Shown here: in pieces, positions 1-7,712 of the stretch | How the letters are laid out: every line of letters begins with the position of its first letter | Position numbering within the stretch: position 1 is the stretch's first letter | Origin: an uncultured Pseudomonadota bacterium | GTDB taxonomy: Bacteria; Desulfobacterota_B; Binatia; UBA9968 | NCBI GenBank assembly: GCA_946478635.1 | Contig: CAMLCX010000098.1 | Coordinates: 1-12,428 of the forward strand | Direction of reading: 5' to 3' | DNA length: 12,428 nt | Program-made: the position numbers and the translations under genes | The notes under the pieces: model-generated | Told to the model about the DNA's origin: nothing | What the model saw: only the letters and a program-made list of their open reading frames with translations | Database searches by the model: none

Positions 1-3
1 GTA

Positions 4-2034
4 TTATTGCCCGCCTCCAAACAGCGTGATCAACAGTCCTTCGGGGAAAGGCACGTTTAACATTTTTTCGAACAACCCCCAGTAAAACAACCATGAGAAA
101 AAAGTCACGGAAGCAGTAATAAACCAGCTCTCACCCGAGAATTTCAAATACAGCGCTATCGTTAGGGGCACGGCGTAGGAGAATCCCAGGAGCCAAATGA
201 CCAGAAAGAAACCGATGGTCCACAGAACAATCGACACGGTTCTCTGCCGAACGACCTCGGGCGCAATTTCGACAGGAGTTTCGACGGACATCGCCAACCC
301 GTCGGTCTTTTTTTTCTTCTTGCCGTAAAAATCTCTGGCGAACTGACCGAACGCTAAAATAAACGTCGGTATGCCGATGACCCACGGGAATAATCCGGCA
401 CGATAGCCAAAATTGCGGCTCTGCCAGAGGGCGATGGCGAGCATAACGATGACCAAAACGGTAAACAGCGTCGGCAAATTGAAATGCAGTTTAGGAGAGC
501 CGGGCCCTTCTTCTCTCGCTTGATCCGTGGTTCCTTCCCTAATTTTTTGCTGTGCTTGCCTGCGGCTCTTGATCATGGGGTAGAAAATTCCAAAAAGAGT
601 CAAGACAAAAATGCCGATGACCCCTGGCCTGGTGGTCCAGGCCCAGCCGTAATTATCGGTCGATAGGAATAGGCGGTTTTCCGCCAAAGGTCCGAGTACC
701 AGTCCCAGGAGCACCGGCGGGCGCGGCCACTCCATCTTTTCCATGACCCAACCGAGACCGCCGAAAAAGAGCACGATGATCATATCTTCAAAGGCATTCT
801 TTTCTGCGAACGCGCCGAGATAGATCAGCACCAAGATGATTGGGATGATAATACTGCCACGGACCTGGGTGACTTTGGCTAACGGCTTTAGAAACAAAAA
901 ACAGATCGCTACCGTGATAATATTGGAAAGAATAATCACCCAGACAAAGGAATACGTCAGGTCGAGTTTGCCTTTCGGCGGCGGCAACAGCATGTCGGGG
1001 CCGGGAACAATTCCCTGAATAATAAACGCGCCCAGCAGGATCGCCATGACAACGCTGGCGGGAACGCCGAACGCAATCGTCGTAATCAGGCTACCCCCCA
1101 AAGTGGAATTGTTCGCGGCGCCGGGACCGAGGACTCCGCGAACATCGCCTTTGCCGAAGCGTTCCTTGTTGGGCGAGCTCTGCACGGCATGGGCATAGGC
1201 TAGCCATTGCGTCGTGGCGGCGCCCATGCCGGGAATGATCGCGGTTAAGGTCCCAAGGGCGCTGCAGCGGATCACCAGCCACCAGTGACGAAACGTGTCC
1301 TTGACGCCCTCCATAACGCCGCCCAGCTCTCCTACCTCTTGCTTGGCGATGCTCGTCCCAAGCACAGCGAGTTCGATGGTTTCGGGAATCGCGTAAAACC
1401 CGATGGTGATCGGTACCAGCCCAATGCCGTCCCACAAAAATAGTTGACCGAAGGTATAGCGCTGTATGCCGGAGATGGGGTCCAAACCGATGGTTGCGAG
1501 CATGAGACCGATGCCGCCCGAGACCATGCCCTTGAGAATATCTTCACCGCTCAAAGCCGCGACAAAGGAAATCCCGAGGATGGCGAGCATAAAAAACTCG
1601 GGTGAGCCGAAAGAAAGAACGAGCGGCCGAATGATCGGCACTGCGGCTCCGAGTGCGACGCCGGCGAACACAGCTCCGACCAGCGAGCTCATGAGCACGG
1701 CGCCGAGCGCGCGGCCGGCTTCGCCATTGCGCGCCATCGCATGACCGTCGACGATGGTCGATGCCGTGGTCGGCTCGCCGGGAACTCCGAAAAGCACCGA
1801 GGTAATGTCCCCGGTGGTTGCGGTAACGGCAGTCATGCCCAAGAGAAACGCGAAAGCCTCGACGGCGGACATCTTGAACACAAACGGCAGCATGAGCGCC
1901 ATCGCCGTCGGACCGCCCAGGCCGGGGAGAATCCCGACCACGAAACCGATCGCTATGCCGACCATCATCAGATTGAAGGTCGATAGATTAAAACACTGAA
2001 GGAATCCCGAGACTAGCGCATTTAACATGTCCAT
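4..2034 (-). CDS. tctA: TTT-family transporter large permease fused to small permease (TctA-TctB)
   Basis: Inner-membrane permease of a tripartite tricarboxylate transporter, which imports carboxylates delivered by a TctC-type binding protein using an ion gradient. The 676-residue protein is almost entirely hydrophobic helices. The TctA part (about 1-490) shows GILPGLGG at 34-41, a following TGDITSVLFGVPGEPTT segment and, in the second half, PGMGAATTQW and GPGAANNSTLGG, the glycine/proline-rich signatures of the family. After a charged linker, residues 516-676 contain further hydrophobic segments that resemble TctB, which is usually a separate gene; no other TctB lies nearby. A five-lysine run at 572-576 falls in the loop between TctB helices. 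I chose the ATG at 2034 because GGAGG lies 12 nt upstream; the frame also opens at a TTG at 2067, which has no comparable site. It lies 61 nt after the binding-protein gene, so the two probably form an operon. The substrate cannot be read from sequence. Confidence 0.9.
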   Translation of the reverse strand: MDMLNALVSGFLQCFNLSTFNLMMVGIAIGFVVGILPGLGGPTAMALMLPFVFKMSAVEAFAFLLGMTAVTATTGDITSVLFGVPGEPTTASTIVDGHAMARNGEAGRALGAVLMSSLVGAVFAGVALGAAVPIIRPLVLSFGSPEFFMLAILGISFVAALSGEDILKGMVSGGIGLMLATIGLDPISGIQRYTFGQLFLWDGIGLVPITIGFYAIPETIELAVLGTSIAKQEVGELGGVMEGVKDTFRHWWLVIRCSALGTLTAIIPGMGAATTQWLAYAHAVQSSPNKERFGKGDVRGVLGPGAANNSTLGGSLITTIAFGVPASVVMAILLGAFIIQGIVPGPDMLLPPPKGKLDLTYSFVWVIILSNIITVAICFLFLKPLAKVTQVRGSIIIPIILVLIYLGAFAEKNAFEDMIIVLFFGGLGWVMEKMEWPRPPVLLGLVLGPLAENRLFLSTDNYGWAWTTRPGVIGIFVLTLFGIFYPMIKSRRQAQQKIREGTTDQAREEGPGSPKLHFNLPTLFTVLVIVMLAIALWQSRNFGYRAGLFPWVIGIPTFILAFGQFARDFYGKKKKKTDGLAMSVETPVEIAPEVVRQRTVSIVLWTIGFFLVIWLLGFSYAVPLTIALYLKFSGESWFITASVTFFSWLFYWGLFEKMLNVPFPEGLLITLFGGGQ

Positions 2035-2095
2035 AACGACGCAGAACCTCCAGCCAAGGCCGGGCAACGTTCGCAGCTAAATATCAGCGAGCGCT

Positions 2096-3124
2096 CTAGT
2101 TGTAAAGAACATCTTTTAACTTTGATACCAGCGCAGGATCGAGCTTGAACAGGCCGGATATGTCTTTTTCAATGTCTTCCGCGGGTATGGCGCCAATGTT
2201 GAGGTGCGATTTTTTTGCATCGGCGACAAATTCCGGATCCTTGAGCGTCGCATCGAAGGCTCTGCGCAAGGCCATCACCCGCTCCTTCGGTGTTCCTGGG
2301 GGCAACGTGTAAGTGCGCACGATGTCGCTATCGCCGTGTATACCGACGTCGATCATCTTGCGGGCCTCTTCGCTCTTGGCAAATTTGATCGCCTGCGGAA
2401 TATTGGCAAGCTCCGGATGAGTTTTTCGGTTTGCCTGCAGCACGACTATGGCTTCGCCGCTGTCCAGGGCTTTGCGCCAGGTCACGCTCACCGAATCCCA
2501 GCCCCAGCAACCGCCGGCGACCTCGCCGCTCTCCGCAGCCAAACGTACCTCAGCGGTGCCCTTGTATCCCGTAACTAGTTGGATCGGCAGACCCAATGCA
2601 ACCTTCAATATGCGAGTAGCATTGTCCGGGGTCGATGTGCCCGGCGCGATGCCGCCCATCTTGATCGGTGTTTTTGACGCCATCCAGCGATCCATGCTGG
2701 TAATGCCGCTTGCCTTGGTCATGGCGCAAACCACATGGTCACTGATCGGCGCGCCGATGAATTCGAACTTCCGGGCGTCGAATTCAATGCCGCGCTGGCC
2801 GAGAACCTGCCCGAGGAACAGTCCACCGATGAAATGCCCGATCGTCAAGCCATCGGGTTTGGCCACTTTGAATATGTGGTTGGCGGCGATCAGACTACCT
2901 GCGCCGGTCATATTTTCGACCGTAACGCTGGGACCGCCAGGGATATGCCTGCTCATATGTCTTGCAAGTGCGCGCGCATAGGTGTCGAAGCCTCCGCCTG
3001 CGGAAAAACCGACGACGACTCTCACGTTCTTGCCTCTGTAGAAATCTGCTACGTTGCTTGCCTCACCGGCATGGGCAAGGCTCGGAGCGGCGATGACGAT
3101 CAATAAGCAAAGAAAACGTAACAT
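2096..3124 (-). CDS. tctC: TTT-family periplasmic substrate-binding protein (TctC/Bug family)
   Basis: Periplasmic receptor that captures a carboxylate or related small molecule and hands it to the TctA-TctB permease encoded just downstream. The 342-residue protein starts with a clear Sec signal peptide (hydrophobic residues 2-16, AHA just before the likely cut after residue 19) and has no lipobox cysteine. The mature N-terminus carries the Bug-type motif VRVVVGFSAGGGFDTYAR, followed by a GxxxIAAN segment (TGAGSLIAANHIF) and a PDGLTIG strand, all typical of the family. Length is normal. GAGGAG lies 7 nt before the ATG at 3124; a GTG at 3127 in the same frame is too close to that site. Bug ligands vary widely (tricarboxylates, dicarboxylates, aromatic acids, nicotinate), so the ligand is unknown. 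Divergence from the aldehyde dehydrogenase-aminotransferase operon suggests, but does not show, a shared pathway. Confidence 0.92.
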   Translation of the reverse strand: MLRFLCLLIVIAAPSLAHAGEASNVADFYRGKNVRVVVGFSAGGGFDTYARALARHMSRHIPGGPSVTVENMTGAGSLIAANHIFKVAKPDGLTIGHFIGGLFLGQVLGQRGIEFDARKFEFIGAPISDHVVCAMTKASGITSMDRWMASKTPIKMGGIAPGTSTPDNATRILKVALGLPIQLVTGYKGTAEVRLAAESGEVAGGCWGWDSVSVTWRKALDSGEAIVVLQANRKTHPELANIPQAIKFAKSEEARKMIDVGIHGDSDIVRTYTLPPGTPKERVMALRRAFDATLKDPEFVADAKKSHLNIGAIPAEDIEKDISGLFKLDPALVSKLKDVLYN

Positions 3125-3284
3125 CACATTTCTCCTCTCGGCTTTGGGTGATCGGGGCTATGCTTCCCGGCTAGAGTGGACGCGAAGTTGCCCGAAACTA
3201 GCCGATTGAATGATAAAAATCAATTAACGAGAACCGTTATCTTGGCTCACGCAAGGGCTCGCTTCAGCCGTCAATTCAGCAGCA

Positions 3285-3313
3285 TTGTGTTAAATGGTTT
3301 AGGCCATTAAAAT
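3285..3313 (+). promoter_or_regulatory. Sigma70-like promoter of the aldehyde dehydrogenase-aminotransferase operon
   Basis: TTGTGT (3285-3290) and TAAAAT (3308-3313) are separated by exactly 17 nt. The -10 matches the consensus at five of six positions, the -35 at three. Transcription would begin near 3320, leaving a leader of about 45 nt that includes the ribosome-binding site GAGGTGAG (3353-3360) before the ATG at 3366. Called by eye; no experimental support. Confidence 0.5.
3293..3308. promoter_or_regulatory. Candidate operator: inverted repeat in the promoter spacer
   Basis: AATGG (3293-3297) and CCATT (3304-3308) form a perfect 5-bp inverted repeat with a 6-nt centre, lying within the spacer and touching the -10 of the promoter at 3285-3313. 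A protein bound here would block RNA polymerase. The arms are short, so this could be chance. No regulator gene lies in the window. Confidence 0.3.
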
Positions 3314-3365
3314 GATTCGACCTTGTGGCCGGCTTGGCCGGAATCGGAAATCGAGGTGAGCGATC

Positions 3366-4856
3366 ATGGCTGAACCATTTGAGAACTATATCGATGGAAA
3401 ATGGCAGGCCGCGCATTCGGGAAAAACTTTTGAAAATCGCAATCCCGCAAACCGAAACGATCTGATCGGCGTATTCCCGGCATCGGGAACCGAAGACGTG
3501 GACGCCGCCGCACGCGCGGCGAAGAGAGCATTTCTTTCGTGGCGGCTGGTGCCGGCGCCAAAACGCGGCGAAATCCTTTACCGTGTCGGCGAACTCCTGC
3601 GCAAGTACAAGGAAGACCTTGCCCGAGTGGAGACTCGCGAGATGGGCAAGGTGCTCAAAGAAACCCGCGGCGATGTGCAGGAGGGGATCGACTGTGCGTT
3701 CTACGTCGCCGGTGAAGGCCGGCGACTTTTCGGTGAAACGACGCCCGCCGAGTTGCCAAACAAATTTGCCATGTCGGTGCGCATGCCGATCGGCGTGTGC
3801 ACGCTCATTACACCGTGGAATTTTCCGCTGGCGATCCCGACATGGAAGTTATTTCCAGCAATTCTGTGTGGCAATACGGTGGTCCTCAAACCGGCGGAAG
3901 ATACTCCGCATACGGCAGTCAAGTTTATCGAGATTCTCAACGAGGCCGGGGTTCCGCCGGGAGTGGTCAATCTGGTTCATGGCCGGGGCGAGGAAGTCGG
4001 CGCGGCGCTGGTGCGCCATCGCGATGTCCAATTGGTTTCGTTCACCGGATCGGCCGCTGTCGGGCGAGAGATCGCTTCGGTGTGCGGGCAAAATCTTAAA
4101 CGAGTTTCTTTGGAGCTCGGCGGCAAAAATGCGCAAGTGATCATGGAGGATGCCGATCTCGATCTCGCCGTCGAAGGCGCCTTATGGGGCGCTTTTGGAA
4201 CCACCGGGCAGCGCTGTACGGCGACCAGCCGTTTGATTGTCCACCGTGACGCGGCAAAAAAGGCAACGGAAATGCTGGTGGAGCGCGCGCAGAAAATAAG
4301 AATAGGCGATGGACTCGACGAAAGCGTCGAAATGGGGCCGCTGATCAACGAAGCCGCGCGGCGCAAGGTGTTGCGCTATATCGACATTGGCCGGCAAGAG
4401 GGCGCGCGCCTTCTCACCGGCGGTTCGATCCATGATACGGGCGCTTGCGCCCACGGTTACTTCTTTCAGCCGACGATTTTCGATCGGGTATCACCCAACA
4501 TGCGCGTCGCGCAGGAGGAAATTTTCGGCCCGGTGCTTTCAATCATCGAGGTCAAAAGCTTTGAAGAAGCGATCGAGGTGTTGAACGGGACGGCGTATGG
4601 CCTGTCAAGTTCGATTTATACCCAGGACGTTGCACGGGCCTTTCGGGCCATGCGCGATATCGAGGCGGGAATTACCTACATCAATGGTCCGACGATCGGA
4701 GCAGAAGTCCATCTGCCGTTTGGCGGCGTCAAAGACACTGGCAACGGACACCGGGAGGCAGGGACGACGGTGTACGACATTTTCACGGAATGGAAATCGA
4801 TTTACGTGGATTACTCCGGGAAGTTGCAAAAGGCGCAGATCGACAACGCAGAATAG
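3366..4856 (+). CDS. NAD-dependent aldehyde (semialdehyde) dehydrogenase
   Basis: Cytosolic ALDH-superfamily enzyme that oxidises an aldehyde to a carboxylate with NAD(P)+. The 496-residue protein is full length. The catalytic set is intact: Asn152 in TPWNFP, Glu250 in LELGGKN and the nucleophile Cys284 in GQRCTA; the Glu-to-Cys spacing of 34 is the usual one. Lys175 and Glu178 in LKPAED are cofactor-site residues, and the Glu favours NAD+ over NADP+. The C-terminal region has EEIFGPVL and [16 protein letters not shown]. The start is well supported: GAGGTGAG ends 5 nt before the ATG. The aminotransferase follows after 60 nt, so the natural substrate is probably the semialdehyde made by that enzyme (succinate semialdehyde, aminoadipate semialdehyde or a similar omega-oxo acid). 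Family resemblance does not decide between GabD-, piperideine-6-carboxylate- and ketoglutarate-semialdehyde-type activity, so I give no symbol. Confidence 0.93.
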   Translation: MAEPFENYIDGKWQAAHSGKTFENRNPANRNDLIGVFPASGTEDVDAAARAAKRAFLSWRLVPAPKRGEILYRVGELLRKYKEDLARVETREMGKVLKETRGDVQEGIDCAFYVAGEGRRLFGETTPAELPNKFAMSVRMPIGVCTLITPWNFPLAIPTWKLFPAILCGNTVVLKPAEDTPHTAVKFIEILNEAGVPPGVVNLVHGRGEEVGAALVRHRDVQLVSFTGSAAVGREIASVCGQNLKRVSLELGGKNAQVIMEDADLDLAVEGALWGAFGTTGQRCTATSRLIVHRDAAKKATEMLVERAQKIRIGDGLDESVEMGPLINEAARRKVLRYIDIGRQEGARLLTGGSIHDTGACAHGYFFQPTIFDRVSPNMRVAQEEIFGPVLSIIEVKSFEEAIEVLNGTAYGLSSSIYTQDVARAFRAMRDIEAGITYINGPTIGAEVHLPFGGVKDTGNGHREAGTTVYDIFTEWKSIYVDYSGKLQKAQIDNAE

Positions 4857-4916
4857 TTTCCGGTTTATACTTTCCGGTTATCGGAATAGTAACGCGAAAG
4901 ACTAGATTGGGGGAAC

Positions 4917-6236
4917 ATGAAAGCACCTCTCATCAAGACCGCTCTCCCGGGTCCCAAGGCGAAGGCGATCATCGATCGCGACCAACAAGTCACCGCGCCA
5001 GCGTACGGCCGCGTTTATCCACTGGTCGTCAAGCAGGCCCAAGGCATGGTCGTCGAAGATGTCGACGGCAACTTGTTTCTCGATTTTATGGCCGGCATCG
5101 CCGTCGCCGGCACCGGCCACTCGCACCCGCGTGTCGTCAAGGCGATCGAAGAACAAGCGCGAAAGTTCCTCCATATCTGCGGCAGCGACTATTATTACGA
5201 GCCGATGGTCGATTTAGCTGAGCGGCTTAACCGCCTGGCGCCGGGCGCGGCGCCGAAAAAAATATTCTTCACCAACTCCGGGGCCGAGACGGTTGAAGCG
5301 GCTTTCAAGCTCGCTCGTTATCACAGCAAGCGCCAGCACGTGATTGCATTTCACGGCGCCTTCCATGGCAGGACGCTCGGCGCCTTGTCGCTCACCGCGA
5401 GCCGGGCATCGCACCGGGCGCATTTCGGCCCGCTCATTCCCGGGGTGCATCATGTGCCCTACGGTTTCTGCCATCGTTGTCCGTATCATCTCACCTACGG
5501 ATCCTGCGGCATCGAATGCGTTTCGGTGATCGAGAAAGTCCTCTTTCGCTACGATGTGCGCCCCGAAGAAGTTGCGGCGATCTTTGTCGAACCGGTTCAG
5601 GGTGAAGGTGGATACATCGTCCCGCCTCCCGAATATTTGCCCATGCTTCAGGAACTTTGCCGAAAGCACGGCATCCTCTTGGTCGCGGACGAAATTCAAT
5701 CCGGCTTCGGCCGTACCGGAAAGATGTTTGCGTGCGAACACTGGGGAATTGAGCCGGATATTATCTGCGCCGCCAAGGGTATCGCCAGCGGCATGCCCCT
5801 CGGCGCGATGATTGCCCGCGCGGACATCAGCACCTGGTCGCGCAGCACGCATGGCAGCACGTTCGGCGGAAATCCGGTGGCTTGCGCGGCGGCGCTGGCG
5901 ACGCTCGATCTTCTCGAAGAGGGCTTGGTGGAAAATGCCGCCAAGGTCGGCGCAGTGCTTAAGGAGCGGTTAACCGCTCTCAAAGATCGCCATAAGGTGA
6001 TCGGCGATGTGCGGGGACTGGGGTTGATGATCGGCGTCGATTTCGAAAGAATCGATGGCAGCCGCGCGCCCGACGGCCAGTTTCGTGATCGCGTCATGCA
6101 GCAGTGTTTTGAAAAGGGTTTGCTGCTCTTGAGCTGCGGCGAGAGCACCTTGCGTTTTTGCCCGCCGTTGATCGTGACAACGGAGCAAACGAAGACGGCT
6201 GTGGACATTTTTGATGCGGCGGTTTCCGGCAGTTAG
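4917..6236 (+). CDS. Class III PLP-dependent aminotransferase (GABA/omega-amino acid type)
   Basis: Cytosolic fold-type I PLP enzyme that moves an amino group, most likely a terminal one, to a 2-oxo acid and leaves a semialdehyde. The 439-residue protein has all the expected landmarks: NSGAE at 120-124 (phosphate binding), FHGAFHGRT with Phe149-His150 against the PLP ring, Asp258 in ADEIQSGFGRTG (pairs with the pyridine nitrogen) and Lys287 in AAKGIASGMPLGA (Schiff base). STFGGNP lies beyond it. An unusual Cys cluster occurs at 185, 188, 197 and 201 in a segment reading FCHRCPYHLTYGSCGIEC; I recall similar CxRCP segments in archaeal-type 4-aminobutyrate aminotransferases. A G-rich ribosome-binding site (GGGGGA) precedes the ATG. 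It sits 60 nt after the aldehyde dehydrogenase, which would oxidise its product. Lysine or ornithine aminotransferase and broad-specificity racemase activities of this subfamily are alternatives. Confidence 0.9.
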   Translation: MKAPLIKTALPGPKAKAIIDRDQQVTAPAYGRVYPLVVKQAQGMVVEDVDGNLFLDFMAGIAVAGTGHSHPRVVKAIEEQARKFLHICGSDYYYEPMVDLAERLNRLAPGAAPKKIFFTNSGAETVEAAFKLARYHSKRQHVIAFHGAFHGRTLGALSLTASRASHRAHFGPLIPGVHHVPYGFCHRCPYHLTYGSCGIECVSVIEKVLFRYDVRPEEVAAIFVEPVQGEGGYIVPPPEYLPMLQELCRKHGILLVADEIQSGFGRTGKMFACEHWGIEPDIICAAKGIASGMPLGAMIARADISTWSRSTHGSTFGGNPVACAAALATLDLLEEGLVENAAKVGAVLKERLTALKDRHKVIGDVRGLGLMIGVDFERIDGSRAPDGQFRDRVMQQCFEKGLLLLSCGESTLRFCPPLIVTTEQTKTAVDIFDAAVSGS

Positions 6237-6261
6237 CTTCTTTACCGTTCGGGCAAAGAAG
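6237..6261. terminator. Weak bidirectional hairpin between convergent genes
   Basis: CTTCTTT (6237-6243) pairs perfectly with AAAGAAG (6255-6261) around an 11-nt loop in which CC and GG can also pair. It begins directly after the aminotransferase stop codon and lies before the convergent TPR gene, which is a sensible place for a terminator. There is no T-tract on either strand and the arms are AT-rich, so intrinsic termination would be weak at best. Confidence 0.3.
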
Positions 6262-6290
6262 TGAATTGTCCGGCCAATGAACCGCAAACG

Positions 6291-6776
6291 TTACTGCAAC
6301 TTGGTCTTCAACTCCTCGACGAGCTGGGCGAGATCGCCGTCGTCCGCATTGATTTTCAACGCCCCGCCGAATTCATCGAGCGCCTTTTGAATCATTCCTT
6401 TGGTCAAGTAGATCCTGCCGAGATTAATATAGGGGAAATGGCGCGGCTCGTAGCGCTTGGCCGATTTGGCGCGATCGAGCCAGGGAATGGCGTCATCGAG
6501 GCGCTGTTGCTGCATGAGGTAAACGCCGATGTCGTTGTACGGATTGCCAAACTCCGGATCGATCTCGATGGCGATTTCGCACTCGGCGATGGCCTCATTG
6601 AGACGGCCGAGGAAACTATAAGCCCAACCGAGATAGGTGTGCGCGTCGGCGGTAGGATAGATTGCGATGGACTGTTTATACAAACGTATGGCGTCGGTAA
6701 ACTCTCGCGCCAGCTGATGCTTCATCGCCTCTTCAATCAACTCTAAGGCGCGTTCCTGATCCTTATTCGTAGCCAT
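6291..6776 (-). CDS. Tetratricopeptide-repeat protein
   Basis: Small soluble helical-repeat protein, 161 residues, with no signal peptide or membrane segment, so probably a cytoplasmic scaffold for protein-protein contacts. Four TPR-like units can be laid out at roughly 10-41, 43-75, 78-110 and 114-146. The typical small-large-aromatic-Ala-Pro pattern shows in AHTYLGWAYSFLGRLNEAI, NPYNDIGVYLMQQQRLDDAI and PYINLGRIYLTKGMIQKAL, and two repeats end in the helix-breaking IYP and IDP. No enzyme domain is attached. The ATG at 6776 has AGGA 7 nt upstream; an in-frame GTG two codons earlier is less likely. It lies 58 nt downstream of the SDR gene in the same direction, so the two may be co-transcribed, but a functional link is not visible. 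Partner unknown. Confidence 0.85.
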   Translation of the reverse strand: MATNKDQERALELIEEAMKHQLAREFTDAIRLYKQSIAIYPTADAHTYLGWAYSFLGRLNEAIAECEIAIEIDPEFGNPYNDIGVYLMQQQRLDDAIPWLDRAKSAKRYEPRHFPYINLGRIYLTKGMIQKALDEFGGALKINADDGDLAQLVEELKTKLQ

Positions 6777-6834
6777 GAGCACTTCCTGAATGATCCCGGC
6801 TCAGCAGCCCTTCATCCCTTCGCCTCTGATTGGT

Positions 6835-7581
6835 TCACACGCCCCACGCGCCGCTCAATTGGATATTGGCGCCATTGACGTAGCGCGCCTCCTCCGACAA
6901 AAGAAATCGCACTGCTGAAACGGCATCGCCGACTGTGCCGACGTAGCCGGCGGGAATAAACTTCACCATGCGCTCGAGCTCCCCCGCCGGCGCGCTGCCG
7001 GAATCGATGAAACCCGGCGAAACGCAATTCATGGTGATGCCAAAGGGCGCAATCACCTTGGCGAAGGAACGCGACAGCGCAAGCAAGCCGACCTTGGCGA
7101 TGTAATGGGCCGTGAGCTGGGGTTGAGCGATCAGCTGTTCGGCGTTCGCCATGCTGAACGATACGATGCGTCCCCACTTTTGTTCTTTCATGATCGGAAT
7201 ACAAGCCTGGGTTAAATAAAAGACCGGATGAAGGTTGTTGTCGAACATGGAATGCCAGCCTTCGTTGGTTTCTTGCAAAAGAGAAACGCGGTGATAGGGC
7301 CCTGCGCCGTTGATCAGGGCATCGATCTTGCCCCATGCCTCATGCACTTGTCGGACCAAGCCGGCCGCGGCATCGGGGTCGGAAACATCGCTTTCGAACG
7401 CTAACCCTTTCCCTCCCGCTTGTTTGACCGCGTCCATCAATTCAGTCGCTTCCTTGGCGCTGGCCCGGTAGCAGATCGCCACGGACCAGCCGCTTGTCGC
7501 CAAATCCACGGCAACGGCGCGGGCGATACCGCGTGCGCCGCCGGTGATCAGCGCAACTCTGTGCTCGGTTTTCTCGCTCAT
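6835..7581 (-). CDS. Short-chain dehydrogenase/reductase, atypical active site
   Basis: Classical-size SDR (248 residues, single Rossmann domain), predicted to reduce or oxidise a carbonyl/alcohol with NADP(H). The dinucleotide loop reads TGGARGIAR (13-21), so the third glycine of the usual TGxxxGxG is alanine. Arg39 just after the second strand favours NADP(H), and Asp65 is the usual adenine contact. INGAG (90-94) replaces the common NNAG. Asn116 and the Tyr160-xxx-Lys163 pair are present. The catalytic serine is not in its usual place 13 residues before the tyrosine: that position is Ala147, and the nearest serines are Ser143 and Ser141, as if four residues were inserted. The C-terminus (GxxIQLSGAWGV) is ordinary for FabG-like SDRs. 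I chose the ATG at 7581, which opens the standard SDR N-terminus; the TTG at 7605 would add eight unneeded residues. The ATG has no good ribosome site of its own and overlaps the stop of a leader ORF. Substrate unknown. Confidence 0.85.
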   Translation of the reverse strand: MSEKTEHRVALITGGARGIARAVAVDLATSGWSVAICYRASAKEATELMDAVKQAGGKGLAFESDVSDPDAAAGLVRQVHEAWGKIDALINGAGPYHRVSLLQETNEGWHSMFDNNLHPVFYLTQACIPIMKEQKWGRIVSFSMANAEQLIAQPQLTAHYIAKVGLLALSRSFAKVIAPFGITMNCVSPGFIDSGSAPAGELERMVKFIPAGYVGTVGDAVSAVRFLLSEEARYVNGANIQLSGAWGV

Positions 7582-7619
7582 TGCAAGACCAGACCTGGCG
7601 GCCAAACGATCAACTTCAT
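7578..7619 (-). CDS. Possible 13-codon leader peptide upstream of the SDR
   Basis: A short frame reading MKLIVWPPGLVLQ begins at an ATG with AGGA 8 nt upstream and ends in a TGA that overlaps the SDR start codon as ATGA. The SDR ATG lacks a clear ribosome-binding site, so ribosomes finishing this frame could restart on the SDR. The consecutive prolines could slow translation. Such a short frame may also arise by chance; there is no evidence of translation. Confidence 0.25.
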   Translation of the reverse strand: MKLIVWPPGLVLQ

Positions 7620-7679
7620 GGGGATATCCTTAAACGCGTTCCGCTACACCGACGGTGTCATGCCTTGTTCCGGCATACC

Positions 7680-7691
7680 AGCCCTAGGGCT
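7680..7691. promoter_or_regulatory. 12-bp perfect palindrome, candidate operator
   Basis: AGCCCTAGGGCT is fully self-complementary. It lies 12 nt downstream of the extended -10 motif at 7704-7712, so close to the predicted start of SDR transcription, where a dimeric repressor could act. A second small inverted repeat, ATGCC/GGCAT (7660-7664 and 7672-7676), follows in the same leader. Confidence 0.3.
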
Positions 7692-7703
7692 TCATCCCGA
7701 GTG

Positions 7704-7712
7704 ACTATAGCA
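7704..7712 (-). promoter_or_regulatory. Extended -10 promoter for the SDR-TPR genes
   Basis: Read on the minus strand, this is TGCTATAGT: a TGn extension followed by TATAGT, five of six matches to the -10 consensus. No good -35 is visible, which fits the extended -10 class. Transcription would begin near 7697 and give a leader of about 115 nt that includes the palindrome at 7680-7691 and the short ORF at 7578-7619. Confidence 0.4.

Noticed and set aside
131..385. 84-codon minus-strand frame overlapping the TctB part of the permease in the -1 frame
   Set aside because: The product is arginine-rich and non-membrane, with no ribosome site; it matters only as the product of a hypothetical -1 frameshift at the A8 tract.
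3195..3223. TTGATT-17-TAGTTT on the minus strand as a promoter for the TTT operon
   Set aside because: The position is suitable but the -10 is poor; not strong enough to separate from background in an AT-rich patch.
4857..4886. Near-repeat TTTCCGGTTTA / TTTCCGGTTA between the dehydrogenase and aminotransferase genes
   Set aside because: Too short and without dyad symmetry; best seen as chance similarity in a 60-nt operon gap.
5214..5852. 212-codon minus-strand open frame inside the aminotransferase
   Set aside because: The aminotransferase reading frame carries all PLP-enzyme motifs across this span; the antisense frame has no family resemblance.
6261..6746. 161-codon plus-strand frame opposite the TPR gene
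   Set aside because: It is the mirror of a clear four-repeat TPR protein with its own ribosome site.
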